In this document: positions 10,501 to 17,677 of the stretch, in pieces
Layout: each line of letters opens with the position of its first letter
How positions within the stretch are numbered: the first letter of the stretch is position 1
NCBI RefSeq assembly: GCF_009720525.1
Contig: NZ_CP043930.1
Coordinates: 5,964,001-6,028,000 of the forward strand
Source of the DNA: Gimesia benthica
GTDB taxonomy: Bacteria > Planctomycetota > Planctomycetia > Planctomycetales > Planctomycetaceae
Reading direction: 5' to 3'
Length of the DNA stretch: 64,000 nucleotides
The notes under the pieces: model-generated
Told to the model about the DNA's origin: nothing
What the model saw: only the letters and a program-made list of their open reading frames with translations
Databases searched by the model: none
Made by a program: the position numbers and the translations under genes

Positions 10501-12134
10501 AAGATATCGAACGACGCAGGAGTATCTCCCTGCAGGGCGACAAAATCGTTGTTGGCAACGGGAGGTTCGGTCACTACGACCGTCACGACCTGGTAGTCAA
10601 TCGCACTGGTCTGAAATCCGACTGCGACAGTTAACTGGTAGATGCCTGGTGCCAGTCCGGCGTTGGGGCTGATCGTCAGGATTCCCTGGTTGTTCAGGTC
10701 AATGGTATTAATCAGTCCCGCAGGGGCCGTAACCGGAATGTACAGACCATAATCAGAGAGGAGATCCTGATTCATGTAGACCGGAACCCCGTTGTGGTCG
10801 GCCAATGCGTCGACGTCGATGGCCTGCAACTGGTACTGAATGGATTCTCCGGCCCTGACTTGCAGAGTGGGAATGTCTGCCAGGTAGGGGTTGGCATCTG
10901 AAGCATCAAAAATAATGTTGCCGGTGACCTGGTCCTGATAGGGAGGGTCGATCGTATCCGGTGTCACATTGACCTGGAATTGTCGCTGCTGCTGATTTCC
11001 ATCCTGATCGGTGACTGTCACCGTGATCGTGGAGGAACCGCTATAACCTTCGGCAGCATTTAAGAAGAGCGTGGCATTTTCAAAGTCGGAAATGAACTCC
11101 ACGCTGTCCATGGTGATATTGAAAAGCGGGTCATCCGTGTTGACCACTTTCACATCGTTGATGGCATTGCGAACATCGTCGCCTTCGGTCAGGAAACCGA
11201 AAATTGTATGTTGATAGTCGAGTCTGCGAAGCGGGCGATCCGTGATGAAGAACTGGGAGTTATTGGTGTCGTCCTGTGCTTTGGCCATCGAGAGCAGGCC
11301 GGATTGCACGTGCTGTAATTCGGGATGAAACTGATCGTCGAATGAACCATAGGTAGAACCGCCAGCGCCGGTTCCCGTGGGATCTCCCCCCTGAATGATG
11401 GCATCATTGATGATCCGGTGGAAGCTGACACCATCGTAGAAGCCTTCCTGGGCGAGCTGAATGATCCGGTCGGTAGCACGGGAAGCTCGCCCCTCGAACA
11501 GTTCAAAAATCATCTCCCCATAGCCTGCGACATTGATGCGCAAACTGCGATTTCCAGTCAGTAAGCGTGCGGAGACATTCGGATTGCTGCTCTCTATCGT
11601 GTACGTCAATGGTCCGCCGTCGGGATCAAATCCATCCAGGGCGACATGTAGACCGGTATTGGCAAACAGATTTTGAGTGGGAATATCTTTGAGATAAGGA
11701 CCTTCCGAATTCGTGATCGCGATTCCAGTTGCCGTTGCCAGATCCTGCAGACTGTTAATGGAACTGCCTTCGATTAACGTTCCGTTGTTCAGTCTCCAGA
11801 TGGGTCGCAGGTCTTGTACATCGCTGATACCTACATCTGTGGCACTGCCATTCAGATTGCGTTCGTTGTCTGTAATGTCGACGAAATTAATATAAGTCGC
11901 GCCATCACCCAGCAACGCTTTTTGTGCTGTCGTGTCGGCATCCCAGACTGCACCATACAGAGTGACATTCGCTGCAGCTAAAGCCTGTCCAAACGCGATC
12001 AGGTCCTGACCACTGAGCAGGGTCCGATCTTCCAGCTTCTCAGTTGCTGCCAGTGGAGCCGTTGTTTTTTTGAGCCGACGATGGTGCTGGTGTCGGCGTG
12101 GTCTCCACAGATTATCAATCAATTTTGAGATCAT
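7509..12134 (-). CDS. Giant surface protein: LEPR motif, cyclophilin domain, beta-helix, dockerin, metzincin
   Basis: A 1,541-residue exported protein. Residues 1-30 are very basic; LEDRTLLSG lies at 34-42. A cyclophilin-type peptidyl-prolyl isomerase domain occupies about 205-330 (YDGVSFHRIIND, SMAKAQDDTNNSQFFIT): the Arg, Gln, Phe and His equivalents of cyclophilin A R55, Q63, Q111, F113 and H126 are kept, while F60 and W121 appear changed. Cadherin/Ig-like segments follow (about 345-620), then a right-handed beta-helix with NSTIANNTANQDGG-type coils (630-1100), a cohesin-like beta-domain, a dockerin-type pair of calcium loops (DLNDSGKIDFGD, DFDRSGKVDFKD, about 1288-1350), and a C-terminal metalloprotease motif HELSHLLGHEH at 1488-1498. 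It is divergent from the short SecA gene. Predicted location is the cell surface; the substrate is unknown. Confidence 0.88.
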   Translation of the reverse strand: MISKLIDNLWRPRRHQHHRRLKKTTAPLAATEKLEDRTLLSGQDLIAFGQALAAANVTLYGAVWDADTTAQKALLGDGATYINFVDITDNERNLNGSATDVGISDVQDLRPIWRLNNGTLIEGSSINSLQDLATATGIAITNSEGPYLKDIPTQNLFANTGLHVALDGFDPDGGPLTYTIESSNPNVSARLLTGNRSLRINVAGYGEMIFELFEGRASRATDRIIQLAQEGFYDGVSFHRIINDAIIQGGDPTGTGAGGSTYGSFDDQFHPELQHVQSGLLSMAKAQDDTNNSQFFITDRPLRRLDYQHTIFGFLTEGDDVRNAINDVKVVNTDDPLFNITMDSVEFISDFENATLFLNAAEGYSGSSTITVTVTDQDGNQQQRQFQVNVTPDTIDPPYQDQVTGNIIFDASDANPYLADIPTLQVRAGESIQYQLQAIDVDALADHNGVPVYMNQDLLSDYGLYIPVTAPAGLINTIDLNNQGILTISPNAGLAPGIYQLTVAVGFQTSAIDYQVVTVVVTEPPVANNDFVALQGDTPASFDIFTNDTDSDGSIDEQSAEIISQPTHGTVTLVQVGEDDYEIQYTADGSGYMGLDSFTYRVADNLGAYSNVATVQFSIAPEGVILVTNLTDTSPNNRVTLRRAIQAANSDTSIGAAPAGNGADIIMFDPALFNGTAKTLIISQDLEITDSLTIIAPTSAEGAPLLTIDAYQNDRHFLIDDGQVSDLIVRLENLKLTKGNLGDNGASIFNAENLVITNSEITNNQSTSGLGGAIYNTGHLEVYDTLFQTNSSLYSSGGAIVSQSGTVILNGSTINQNTAEGFGGGIYAINSDVTLNTSTLSTNVSASGGGGGLYQNGGTLTINGSLITDNTTGAATDGAGLYLFDLTTTITDSTFYLNRSSGSGAAIRQSDGSLTIRSSTFYDNTAQFGDGGAISSGALTTLLVNTTLSGNTASSSGGGIYFSNPVDFDSAIISNSTIANNTANQDGGGLYSSFDVITLNNTIVADNSASSSGDDISGYVNGSYSLVESTSGYTNQGSNFITGQDPELLPLADNGGSTLTHALTTTSVAIDAGNPTFDPSVFTPELTLDQRGSARVADGNNDTISRVDIGAYEAESVLASADLTVKWKATNTGSAGQVGSLPANVDFLDEFSPVIVEIWVSITNSTQNGVASAAVDFSFDATYLTVESIVYGAGFTQNQTGAIDNENGTITGLGASSELSAFGAETLVLLARVNLSVKPIDLNADGQYMQPVGNVDFEISNSVINSAVGAAMVTEGAAVNLALVPALYDLNDSGKIDFGDLLLFVSVYNKTTGAQGADATWASDFDRSGKVDFKDLTLLAANYNKVKGGSSSFVYPTNFSEVWQQNNLVTAIVNSENDSTQPLTSEEAAPVLEAAKQQVAASSDEITIEQLNDVKLEIVELPGNQLAKADSSTNTIYLDVNAAGWGWFVDSSPFSNSEFDATEDPRIFSAGILSAASGQIDLLTVLLHELSHLLGHEHNSDGPLMETVLETGERRLLDYGDSEATDEFFGSYLDPEFGGIN

Positions 12135-12788
12135 GTATTCGGTATCTTTAGTGTATGAGTCAGTCAGGAGTGTCTTAAGAATTCAGTCCTCTGGCGGATG
12201 GCGACTGCAGGGGATCAGAACCTGCATGTTCAGGTCTTGATTTTAAAGCAGGGGCACTACCTAAAAAAACAGGTAAATTGGAATGTTTTCATTCTTTAGG
12301 GCAATTGTACCGAATGGGTGGTCTGTTTCTATATGACGTAGTCAAAAAACAATCTGCACTGAATATGACGATTGGTTGACTTCGATCTAACATTTACCTG
12401 CTGAACATGATGCGAAATGTTGATTTAAGTCAACGGACCGTAACAACTTATCGTGGTGAAACCATTTTAAAGACCGGGTTGGGTTTTTCACTTTTTTGTT
12501 TGGTTGTAGATCCGTTCATTGGATAAAATGAGGCTGAAAGTGGACAGATTTATTGGATGTTGAAGAGAGTAAGTGTCTATTCCATAGAGATTTACATCTC
12601 TCTGTGGTTAATAGGAATCATGAGGCTGGCCCTCAGGCTCCCTGAGTTTTCCCTTTGACATTCAGCGTTATCTTTCACGTCCAGAAGCGTCTTTCAATTG
12701 AGTAACCTTCGCCTTGACTTGTGTTTCAGAGACCAACAGGCGGCTGACTGATACTCAGATTTATGTTTCAAACGTTCCGGGAGGCAAC
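12135..12788. other. Divergent regulatory region, giant surface protein / SecA paralogue
   Basis: About 650 bases between two divergent starts, AT-rich compared with its flanks. It contains ACCTAAAAAAACAGGT (12259-12274), an imperfect dyad sharing 13 bases with a site at 7473-7485. No small gene is convincing. Promoters for both genes must lie here, but I cannot name -35/-10 boxes with confidence. Confidence 0.45.
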
Positions 12789-14729
12789 TTGAGCATCTCA
12801 TCGCACAGCTATCATTGGATGAAAACCGGATTTCGCCCTGCTAAATCCCGGCTTTCCCGCTGGCGCGCCCAGGCTAATCAGATTATCAAGCGTGGGGAGG
12901 CGTTGAAGACAGTCACTGATGATGAGCTCGAACGGTATTCTCTGGAATTGCGCTGGCGCGCCAAATCGGGTGAGCCACTCAAGAGAATCATGCCCGAGGC
13001 GTATGCCCTGGTACGGGAATCGGCCTGGCGAACCCTGAAAATGGCCCATTTCCCTGTACAGCTAATGGGGGGAATCGCGCTCTTCGAAGGGGGCATCGCC
13101 GAGATGCAGACCGGGGAAGGAAAAACGCTGACAGCCGTGCTCCCCGCTTATTTGCGAGCGCTAATGGGCAAAGGCTGTCATGTGGTGACCGTCAACGATT
13201 ACCTGGCGAAACGTGACTCAGAGCTGATGGGCCCCGTTTTCAATAAACTCGGATTGTCCGTCGGTTGTATCACCTCTGATATGGAAGACGAAGATCGACG
13301 CATTGCCTATGGTCTCGATGTCACCTACGGCACCGCCAATGAAATGGGCTTTGACTTTCTCAGGGATCGCATTCGCATTGGAGCCAGTGCCCCGGGGCAG
13401 TTAGAGCAGGCCATTTCCAATCACAAATCATCGGGTAAGGAACCACTGGTTCAGCGGGGAAATTACTTCGCCCTGATTGACGAAGCAGACAGTGTGTTGA
13501 TCGATGAAGCACGGACACCGCTGATTATCGGTCTGATTCAGCCCAATGATGCGGCTTCCGTAAACCTCTTCCGCTGGAGCAACCGGGCCACGCATCAACT
13601 GGAATCTGAAGTCGATTACGTCTACGAACCTAAAAAACGGTCTGCTTATCTGACTGACCAGGGGTGTCGCAAAGTATTGCTGATGCCCAAGCCTTCGCTG
13701 CTGGATTCGATCGACACCGAACGCATCTACAAACAGGTCGAACAGTCGCTGATCGCCCGCTTCGGCTTTCTGAAAGATCGCGATTACGTAGTCGTGAATG
13801 ATGAAGTGGTCATCGTCGATGAATCCACGGGCCGTATGATGGAAGGCCGTAAATGGCAGGACGGGTTGCATCAGTCTATCGAAGCCCAGGAACATGTCCC
13901 CATTACCGCAGCCACAGGTCAGGCAGCACGCATTACCGTGCAGAGTTTCTTCCAGAACTACGCCCACCTGGCTGGGATGACCGGAACCGCGGCGCTGGCA
14001 GAACGGGAGATTCGAAAAACCTACAAAGTCTCAGTGACATCGATCCCCACCCATCGTCCCTGTCTGCGGAAAGGCAGTCCTCCCCGCGTCTTCAAAACAC
14101 TGCAGGCCAAGCGGATGGCGGTGGTCGAAGAAATCGAACGCCTGCGTCAGAAACGTTGTTCCATTCTGGTTGGAACCCCATCGGTGGAAGCCTCCGAAGA
14201 ACTGGGAGATCTGCTGGCGATGAAGGCGATCCCGCATCAGATTCTGAATGCCAAGTATCACGAACAGGAAGCTGAAATCGTCAAAAAAGCGGGCGAACCT
14301 GCCCGCGTGACAATCGCCACCAACATGGCCGGGCGGGGGACCGACATCCTGCTCAAAGACATCGTTCGCGAAAATGGCGGTCTGCATGTGATCGCTACGG
14401 AAATGCATACCTCAGCCCGTATTGACCGTCAGTTAATCGGTCGTGCTGCCCGTCAGGGGGACCCCGGACACTATCAGTTTTTCCTCTCACTCGAGGATGA
14501 ACTGCTCCGCTGTCTGGAATTGAACCAGTTGAATCAGATCATCCGCTCTGCGAAAGCTGATGAGCGAGGCGAACTGTCACCCGGCTGGATTTCGTTTTTC
14601 AAGAAGACTCAGGACTTCCTCGAAAAACTGCATCGCAAGCAGCGGCGTGACATGCTCAAGCAGGAAAAATTCCGTATCGAGATGTTTCATAAAATGGGCC
14701 TCGATCCCTACCTGGAATGGACCGAGTAA
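12789..14729 (+). CDS. Short SecA paralogue lacking the C-terminal translocation domains
   Basis: A SecA-type ATPase of about 646 residues, against roughly 830-900 for housekeeping SecA. It has nucleotide-binding domain 1 (QTGEGKTLTAVLPAYL Walker A; VTVNDYLAKRD; LIDEADSVLIDEARTPLIIG with the DEAD-like box), a preprotein cross-linking domain, the NGLHQSIEA-like and FFQNYAHLAGMTGTA segments, and nucleotide-binding domain 2 (TNMAGRGTDILL; QLIGRAARQGDPG arginine-finger region). It then stops soon after the first helical-scaffold segment, with no two-helix finger, helical wing or zinc-binding tail. The frame is open to a TTG at 12714; I prefer TTG 12789 because GGGAGG lies 4 bases upstream, and ATG 12819 is a third option. 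Its place beside two giant exported proteins suggests, without proof, a specialised export role. Confidence 0.85.
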   Translation: MSISSHSYHWMKTGFRPAKSRLSRWRAQANQIIKRGEALKTVTDDELERYSLELRWRAKSGEPLKRIMPEAYALVRESAWRTLKMAHFPVQLMGGIALFEGGIAEMQTGEGKTLTAVLPAYLRALMGKGCHVVTVNDYLAKRDSELMGPVFNKLGLSVGCITSDMEDEDRRIAYGLDVTYGTANEMGFDFLRDRIRIGASAPGQLEQAISNHKSSGKEPLVQRGNYFALIDEADSVLIDEARTPLIIGLIQPNDAASVNLFRWSNRATHQLESEVDYVYEPKKRSAYLTDQGCRKVLLMPKPSLLDSIDTERIYKQVEQSLIARFGFLKDRDYVVVNDEVVIVDESTGRMMEGRKWQDGLHQSIEAQEHVPITAATGQAARITVQSFFQNYAHLAGMTGTAALAEREIRKTYKVSVTSIPTHRPCLRKGSPPRVFKTLQAKRMAVVEEIERLRQKRCSILVGTPSVEASEELGDLLAMKAIPHQILNAKYHEQEAEIVKKAGEPARVTIATNMAGRGTDILLKDIVRENGGLHVIATEMHTSARIDRQLIGRAARQGDPGHYQFFLSLEDELLRCLELNQLNQIIRSAKADERGELSPGWISFFKKTQDFLEKLHRKQRRDMLKQEKFRIEMFHKMGLDPYLEWTE

Positions 14730-14738
14730 GCTCAGCCT

Positions 14739-15518
14739 TTACGATTGTCTCTTCACGAACCGGTTCTGTGCATTCTCCCAGATAATTTTGGTTTCAATTT
14801 CCTGCCCCAGCTGTGATTCCCTGAGTTTATTCAGGCTCGATTCCAGGTAGAAAAACGGATAATAAGAACCAAACAGGATCTGCTGATACGGAACCTGTTT
14901 CATCAGCTTCTCGATCCCGCCTACTTCTTCCAGCATCGCGATCTCAATCGTCAGGTTCGGGTTTTCCGTCAAGCGGGTCAGCTTCGCTCCTCGTAGTGAC
15001 TTCATCCCATTCAATACGGTAACCTGCAACTGGTCATGCTGTTTCATCAGGCCCGGCAAGGCTTCAAAATTCACATCGGGCACGCGCACCAGCGGATGAT
15101 GCGTCCGTTCGTCTTCCATCCGCATGGCAATCTGGATGAACAGTCCACGCTCGGCTGCCTGGGCAAACAGCTTCTTCACGGCAGGATCACTGAGTTCGTA
15201 TTCGTGATAATTCGGATGCAGCCGAATGCCGGGCATCTTCCACTTTTCATGACAGGCAATGACATCCGCTTCCCAGCCTGGAAGTCGCGGGTTAATGCTG
15301 CCGACGGGAACCAGGATGCCTTCCCCTTTAGTCTGACACTCTGTAACCAGCCTTTGATTCACCGACATCAGATCTTTGTGGAGCAGTCCATCGAAACTGC
15401 CGGCCAGGGCCTGTTGAATCTGATTCTGTTTGAGCTTTCTGACCAGGGAAGCAGTATCATCATTGGGCAGACGCCGGAACGGCCACTGTGAGAGATAAAC
15501 GTTGACGTCATAAATCAT
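14739..15518 (-). CDS. Amidohydrolase-fold protein with lost metal ligands (probable pseudoenzyme)
   Basis: A 259-residue TIM-barrel protein of the Amidohydro_2 family, paralogous to the gene just upstream. The metal-binding positions look degenerate: the N-terminal HxH is NVY in YDVNVYLSQWPFRR, the usual mid-barrel histidine region reads VLNGMK, and the terminal GSDxP motif reads FGSYYPFF with tyrosine for the aspartate. Hydrolysis by the standard mechanism is therefore unlikely, and a structural or regulatory role is possible. Its ATG overlaps the upstream stop as ATGA (15515-15518), so translation is coupled. It converges on the SecA paralogue with only 9 bases between stops. Confidence 0.8.
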   Translation of the reverse strand: MIYDVNVYLSQWPFRRLPNDDTASLVRKLKQNQIQQALAGSFDGLLHKDLMSVNQRLVTECQTKGEGILVPVGSINPRLPGWEADVIACHEKWKMPGIRLHPNYHEYELSDPAVKKLFAQAAERGLFIQIAMRMEDERTHHPLVRVPDVNFEALPGLMKQHDQLQVTVLNGMKSLRGAKLTRLTENPNLTIEIAMLEEVGGIEKLMKQVPYQQILFGSYYPFFYLESSLNKLRESQLGQEIETKIIWENAQNRFVKRQS

Positions 15519-16297
15519 ACTTTGATCCCCTTTTCATTCAAAATGGGGGTCAACAGTCGCTTGAGGTTACCACCCAGAATCAGTCGTTTAGACACTTCGG
15601 GAATATCGGCTCCCTGAACCTTTGCCAGTTGAGATGAAAAACTGCGGCCGCCAATATCGCTGCCATACAGCACACGTTCTGCTCCTAAAGTGCGGACTGC
15701 CATCTCCGTCATCCCGGCCGTCGGATCGGAGCCACCAATTCCCGCATAGAGATTCGGGCTGTTCTGAATCGCCCGCAGACCCAGTTCCCAGTCGCCTCCG
15801 GTGTGGCCGGCGATGATGGGGATCTCGGGATGTCTGGCTGCCATCATCGCCAGGTCGCTGGGCGTCGATTCGCCTGTCAGGTTCCCCCCGGTTTTAAACC
15901 AGGTATGCTGATAGATCAGGGCCTTGAGTTCCCCCGCGCGTTTAATAATCGGATCGATGGCGGGATCATTACAGCGGGCAGCGACCCACAACTTAACACC
16001 GATCATGGGACCATTTTTCACGCAGCGGTCCAGTTCTTCCAGACTTTCATCCACATACTTGGCGTTCAGATAGACGAAGCCAAACGCCCGATCGTGCCAG
16101 TGGCTGATGGCCTGCATGACCTGATCATTCTGCTCGCGGAACTGTTTGGGCGTCGGATCGATCAGAAAGGGCCAGCCCATAAAAAAGACCAGGCGTTCTA
16201 CGCCCATCCGGTCTGCATAGACCATCAACTGGGCGATGCGTTCATCGACCGTTTTTCCATCCACCCCGGAGAGGTGGCAGTGCAGGTCCCAGATCAT
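15515..16297 (-). CDS. Amidohydrolase family metal-dependent hydrolase
   Basis: A 260-residue cytoplasmic TIM-barrel hydrolase of the Amidohydro_2 family. The expected ligands are present: HxH in DLHCHLSG at residues 5-7, a histidine in IYQHTW, another in AGHTGGDW, and the catalytic aspartate in YGSDIGGR. The substrate cannot be told from sequence; relatives act on lactones, decarboxylates or cyclic amides. It sits between a PmoA-like gene (upstream, 10-base gap) and a degenerate paralogue (downstream, ATGA overlap). The three form one minus-strand operon and probably work on the same compound class. Confidence 0.85.
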   Translation of the reverse strand: MIWDLHCHLSGVDGKTVDERIAQLMVYADRMGVERLVFFMGWPFLIDPTPKQFREQNDQVMQAISHWHDRAFGFVYLNAKYVDESLEELDRCVKNGPMIGVKLWVAARCNDPAIDPIIKRAGELKALIYQHTWFKTGGNLTGESTPSDLAMMAARHPEIPIIAGHTGGDWELGLRAIQNSPNLYAGIGGSDPTAGMTEMAVRTLGAERVLYGSDIGGRSFSSQLAKVQGADIPEVSKRLILGGNLKRLLTPILNEKGIKV

Positions 16298-16307
16298 TGT
16301 GTTACTT

Positions 16308-17579
16308 TCATTTTTCAGTTTCGGTGGGAGCAGCCAGTTTCAATGCGACTTGGGGTGGGTGGGCATAGCTGTTCCAGAGTTGGTCAGTGTTTGAGAGCGC
16401 CTGACCATCGTGTACCAGAAATCGGTAGCGACTGATATTAGGCGTCCCGGGTTCTATTTTCCAGTCGCCGAGCACACTGGGGGTAAAAACCATGTAAGGC
16501 ATAGAGGGATGAATGCGAACCGGCTCCGGGAAGCGAAAGTTCTGTGGGTGACTTAAAATTGTAAAGCCACTGAAGGATTCATCGGCTGTTTTCCGTCCGG
16601 AAATATCACACCAGCGGGAGCGGTCGTGATTGCCGTTTTCGCGTGTCTTTCCATTCGAGGTCAGGAAGCGGCAGTTCTCTTTCGTCCAGCCCCGACCACC
16701 ACGGATCGCCATGCCGCCGTAATGGTATTCGGGTAGGAGCAGCGGGCTGTCCGACGCACAGCGTGCATTGGAGGTGATGTCGTACATCCAGTATTCCGGA
16801 TCCGCTTCAAGTTGATTCCAGACCCGAATGGTCCAGAGCTCTTTCAAAGCGACTTTTTCAGCAGGTCCTGTCAGATCGACAAATTCCTGTTCGACCTGTA
16901 ATTCACCAAACACCGGACCGGACTGTTTTGACAGCAGTTTATGAAACCGTACCCGGCCCTTATTACTCTTGATCTCCCAAAAATTGGTAGGGCGTCCCTC
17001 AAAAATACATTTGGTATACGCCAGAAACTGTCCGCTCTGGTGAGCATGGTCGGGAGGGAATTCATCCGAGACGACTTTGCCGCCCGGTGTCACGATCGGG
17101 TGAATATGAGCACTCCGGCCATAGAGTGGATGCAGGTCTTTCGGCGCGGGAACATGCTTGTAGTTGTAGGACAGTACCTCATGCTGACCAATCATGATCT
17201 GGTAGGCCTTGCCGGTATCTTTGATCGTCACTTCGCGGGCCGCAGGTGCTGCTCCCGTTTTCAGTTCCAGCGTTTTCGTCTCACCAGCTGCCAACGTGCC
17301 GGGATAAATCAACCAGAGTCGGTTCGGCTGCCCGTCCCGGGTTTCGATCTGGACCGGAATCTTCTCCTGTGAAGCGGGATCAATCAGATGCAGAGGCTGA
17401 GTAACCGCTTGGGAATCAGGCAGGTCCACGCTTACAGGTTGATCTCGCAGTGGAGTCTTCCCGGCTCTGATGCTGATCGTGCCGAGTGAAGCGTTCTCTG
17501 CAGAAACTGTTTCAATGTGACAGACCACGAGACTGAAGGTCAGAATCAGAAAACTTGCGAGGCGTAGGGCATGGTTCAT
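16308..17579 (-). CDS. Secreted PmoA-like (DUF6807) protein
   Basis: A 423-residue protein with a Sec signal peptide (hydrophobic 7-22, cleavage near VSAEN). It resembles the DUF6807 family, often labelled methane oxygenase PmoA, which is abundant in Planctomycetes and Verrucomicrobia and usually found in carbohydrate-related clusters. The label does not imply methane oxidation. Visible features are an N-terminal beta-sandwich domain and a central domain with conserved stretches such as RSAHIHPIVTPGG, FPPDHAHQSGQF and GGMAIRGGRGW. It is the first gene of a three-gene operon with two amidohydrolase-fold proteins. Its export suggests it handles a polymer or ligand outside the cytoplasm. Confidence 0.8.
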   Translation of the reverse strand: MNHALRLASFLILTFSLVVCHIETVSAENASLGTISIRAGKTPLRDQPVSVDLPDSQAVTQPLHLIDPASQEKIPVQIETRDGQPNRLWLIYPGTLAAGETKTLELKTGAAPAAREVTIKDTGKAYQIMIGQHEVLSYNYKHVPAPKDLHPLYGRSAHIHPIVTPGGKVVSDEFPPDHAHQSGQFLAYTKCIFEGRPTNFWEIKSNKGRVRFHKLLSKQSGPVFGELQVEQEFVDLTGPAEKVALKELWTIRVWNQLEADPEYWMYDITSNARCASDSPLLLPEYHYGGMAIRGGRGWTKENCRFLTSNGKTRENGNHDRSRWCDISGRKTADESFSGFTILSHPQNFRFPEPVRIHPSMPYMVFTPSVLGDWKIEPGTPNISRYRFLVHDGQALSNTDQLWNSYAHPPQVALKLAAPTETEK

Positions 17580-17677
17580 ATGTGCGACTCAATTACTAAA
17601 GTGTCATTCCGGGAACGGACTTTATTTATGCTAACTTTGGTGAATCACCAGATGCAAGGCAACTTCAACGCTCTGTA

